This document shows, piece by piece, positions 61,416 through 64,000 of a DNA stretch of 64,000 nucleotides. Location of the stretch: the NCBI GenBank assembly GCA_015501075.1, contig JADNYJ010000087.1, positions 95,692-159,691 of the forward strand. Reading direction: 5' to 3'. Both the position numbers and the translations under genes were made by a program. The notes below the pieces were generated by a model, which searched no databases, was not told the origin of the DNA, and saw only the letters and a list, made by a program, of their open reading frames with translations. The DNA comes from Gymnopilus junonius (taxonomy: Eukaryota > Basidiomycota > Agaricomycetes > Agaricales > Galerinaceae). Numbering within the stretch: the first letter of the stretch is position 1; every line of letters starts with the position of its first letter.

Positions 61416-63692
61416 ATGAAGACGCGCATGCACCGTTTGGCGGTCTCTATACCCTTTACTGGCAATAACAATAGCAATACCACAAAAAACAGCACCAAGT
61501 CTATTGGCCTCAAGTTCTCTCTTTCTTTACCCCGCGGCACTTCCGCAACCTCTGAGTCTAATATTCCCAACAACGCCGAATTCGCCTCTCCGGTCCCTCA
61601 TCTCCTGAGGTCCAATTTCCCTCCTTCGGACTCGGAGGGAGTACTGATCCAAGATGCCATTGACCGTGTCTCGGCACAAAACGAAGCACTCTTGAGTTCA
61701 ACCAGCAGTAACTCCACCAAGCCCTCTCCCGGAACTCTCAAGCGCCTGGAGTCCGGCCTCGAATTCGTTCAGATCCACAAATCCATTCTATCCCCTCTCC
61801 GTCTCCTTCCCGAAGAAATCCTAGGGGACATATTTAGCATTTACTCCAACTCTTTCCTTCTGGCAGAACACCCGCACATTGTTACGCTTTCCACCCATGG
61901 CATCACATACCCCTGGAACCCATCCCAAGTGTGCCGCTCGTGGCGCTCAGCCGCGCTCTCTTTACACCACCTCTGGGGGCAACTTATCGTCGATACCTGT
62001 CTCTGGAAATCAAGAAAACCGTCCAAGTCCTTCCTCGGACTATTCGCTACCCTGATTGACAGATCACACGATGCGCCTCTCTGCATTTATTTCTGCACCC
62101 CTCCCAACACGGACGTCGGGGCCCTCCGTCCAATCATCGATGTGCTGGTGTCCCATTCCGAGCGGTGGTCCACGGTTTACCTCATCACGCCCTACTCCGT
62201 CGTAAACGCATTCCAAGGAATAAAAGGCCGCTTGCTTGCCCTCTCTAGACTTTACCTTTCATTCGGCATCGAACAACCCATAGACGGAGCAATCCCTGAC
62301 TCAAACGACATGGTCGTAGACACATTCGAAATCGCTCCTAAGCTCCGATCAATGTACCTTTCAACCACCTCATTCTCCGGGCGCGTCCTCCTGCCTTACT
62401 CCCAGTTCCTCGTCTTTCTCGAAGGCGGTGAACGTGCAAACGGTCATGCAAGGGAACATATCCTCCCTTCCTCTTCCTCGACACTTATCGACCTCTCATT
62501 CGCTCGGTTCCCAATGGACGACCTGCAAAAACCCTGGCCAAAAATGGATCTTCCACAAGTCACGCATCTCGACATGAAATTCGAAAACGTCAACGAAGAA
62601 GACGACTTGAACGACAACCTTCAAGACAACTTTTTCGGCAACCTCAGCCTTCCCAATATTCAATCCCTCAGTATCGCCAATTATCCTAAAAACATCCTCC
62701 CGGTCTTATCTTCTTTCATCCTACGGTCTTCGCATTGCATGATGTTGCAATCGCTGTCATTTAGCACTTACTTTTTAGCCGAACACGAGCCCGGCGAGCT
62801 GGGGGCCTTTTTTGAACTCACGCCATATTTGAAAAGGCTGTCAGTGTATTTGCCTCACCCTACAGATCTTATGCGGTTGGTAGCGCGTCCTGAAAGTGAC
62901 CTGCCTCTCCTTCCGCGTTTGGAGGAGCTTTATATCTTTGTGTACGACACTCTGGAAGGCTACGAGGATGTACTGTCCAACATTGCCTCTTCGCGATGTG
63001 AGCCCGTTGAGCCAAGCGATTGCTTTCCATATTCCTCATCATTATCGCGACCGACCCGCCTCAAGCACTTCCGTCTGGTCTTCCCAGGGGCCGTGCTCTG
63101 TCATGCTGGACACGAGATGATGGAGTCTTGGTCCTCCTCCGCCCTGCCCCGGATCTATTCGGCCGCAACCACAAAGGCATTCGAAGAACGCCTGGGCGTG
63201 CTCAAAGACTGGACGCCGCTTGCGAATAGTTTGCCAAGCATCTTTTCTTACTTTTGGTCGTCGTCTCATAAAATGGGACTAACGAAGATTAAGAAGGCTT
63301 TCCAGGTCTCGCAGTGGTTTTCAATGGTGGAGAGTGTCAAGATTGAGGGTGCCAAGGAGTTATATGTCAGTTTAATTTTCTTCCTCATATAATCTTGGTT
63401 CCTTTACTGATGTTGTTCTTTCCTTTCCTTTTGCTGTTCTGCAGTTGTCAGACATCCACCACCTCATGTATCATATCTCCTCCCTTTCCTCTTCGGAAGT
63501 ACCTGGCGACAATATATACCACTTCCGCAAACGCGCACGAGCACTCCTAGATAAATGGTCCACATTCCTTCCGACGATATCAGGAACAGGAAGTGGTCAT
63601 TCCAAGGGGCACAGAGCGTTGTCTATGTCCCCAGGGACCCATGGTATGCACTTTTTCTTACTGGTTCTGAATATCAAGAATTTGCAGAATGA
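61416..63692 (+). CDS. F-box protein
   Basis: Probable substrate adaptor of an SCF ubiquitin ligase. The start at 61416 gives MKTRMHRLAVSIPFTGNNNS and a Ser/Thr/Asn-rich N-terminus. A short coiled segment (DAIDRVSAQNEALLSSTSS) is followed by the F-box-like LRLLPEEILGDIFSIYS and the WNPSQVCRSWRSAALSLHHLW pattern typical of the large Agaricomycete F-box family. The rest, about 450 residues, has irregular leucine-rich segments (LPNIQSLSIANYP, LPRLEELYIFV). One intron starts near 63366 and ends at about 63443; the last coding part contains IHHLMYHISSLSSSEVPGD. A second intron near 63651-63687 would end the protein at 63692; unspliced it ends at 63714. Confidence 0.85.
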
Positions 63693-64000
63693 CGGGTTCG
63701 TCATTCCTTATTAGAAATCCGCCACTCGACAGCCCTTCGGAAGCGATAATGAGCTTGATTTACGGAGACAAGTTTTTATCCGCAGAAGTATTCGGTCTCG
63801 TGGTATGACCTGCAGGTCGTCCTGCAATTTCAAGATTAGACCTATCGACTTGAAAAGGATCGCCTTTCCTTTTTGGCCTACCACCCCACCTTGCGACGGT
63901 GAATACTCCGTTGATGGAGGGTATTCAAGGCAATCAAGGAGTAGCTGGTGCTTGTATTGTATTTATTGCATTGGATGATGTAGAGCGTGTATAGTATCTG
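63693..64000. other. right edge, no recognised gene
   Basis: Downstream of the F-box gene. Likely its 3' UTR; no other feature seen. Confidence 0.4.

Overview
The window is nuclear DNA of a filamentous basidiomycete, most likely a mushroom-forming Agaricomycete. The evidence is dense genes on both strands with many 45-65 nt GT-AG introns, a two-CBM5/12 family 18 chitinase, a fungal NACHT (NLR) gene, a DHA-type MFS transporter, a CTH-type CCCH zinc-finger protein, Blm10 and Mdj1, and a Ty3/gypsy chromovirus. No species can be named from the sequence.

Layout. 1-1277: no clear gene, with a short CCTAA repeat. 1278-6921: a RING-finger protein (-), a conserved histidine/serine-rich protein (-) and a WRN-type 3'-5' exonuclease (+). 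7671-12334: two tandem GH18 chitinases (-). 13088-21096: CK2 alpha (-), divergent from a SET-domain protein (+), then mitochondrial Mdj1 (+) and an MFS transporter (+). 21634-24484: a decayed ubiquitin-protease-like ORF and gene-poor DNA. 24485-29580: choline kinase-like gene (+) convergent with a CCCH zinc-finger gene (-). 31115-39042: the 8 kb proteasome activator BLM10 (-), divergent from a mitochondrial chalcone-isomerase-fold gene (+). 40765-48276: PhyH-like dioxygenase (+), histone H3 (+), TIM21 (+), V-ATPase subunit F (-) and ECD/SGT1 (+). 49167-57770: an Ty3/gypsy chromovirus of 7.3 kb whose two flanks belong to different broken genes. 59094-63692: a cysteine-rich small secreted protein (+), ribosomal protein eL15 (-) and an F-box protein (+).

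Most host genes are housekeeping: proteolysis (BLM10, RING, F-box), mitochondrial biogenesis (MDJ1, TIM21), chromatin (H3, SET), translation (eL15), vacuolar acidification (VMA7) and mRNA decay (CCCH). Chitinases, the secreted protein, the NLR relic and the transposon form the accessory layer. Three divergent pairs share intergenic regions of 118-275 bp.

The retrotransposon is the most interesting object. It carries (a) a gag-pol slippery heptamer abutting the gag stop, (b) an 11-nt Tf1-style self-priming complement between the predicted mRNA 5' end and the sequence just after the 5' LTR, (c) an antisense, intron-containing gene whose spliced product has a complete Zn2Cys6-type cysteine pattern, (d) a frame-independent excess of the word CTCCGA, and (e) CpG-decay mutations, including a TGA inside pol. 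Splice predictions were made by eye and none was tested.
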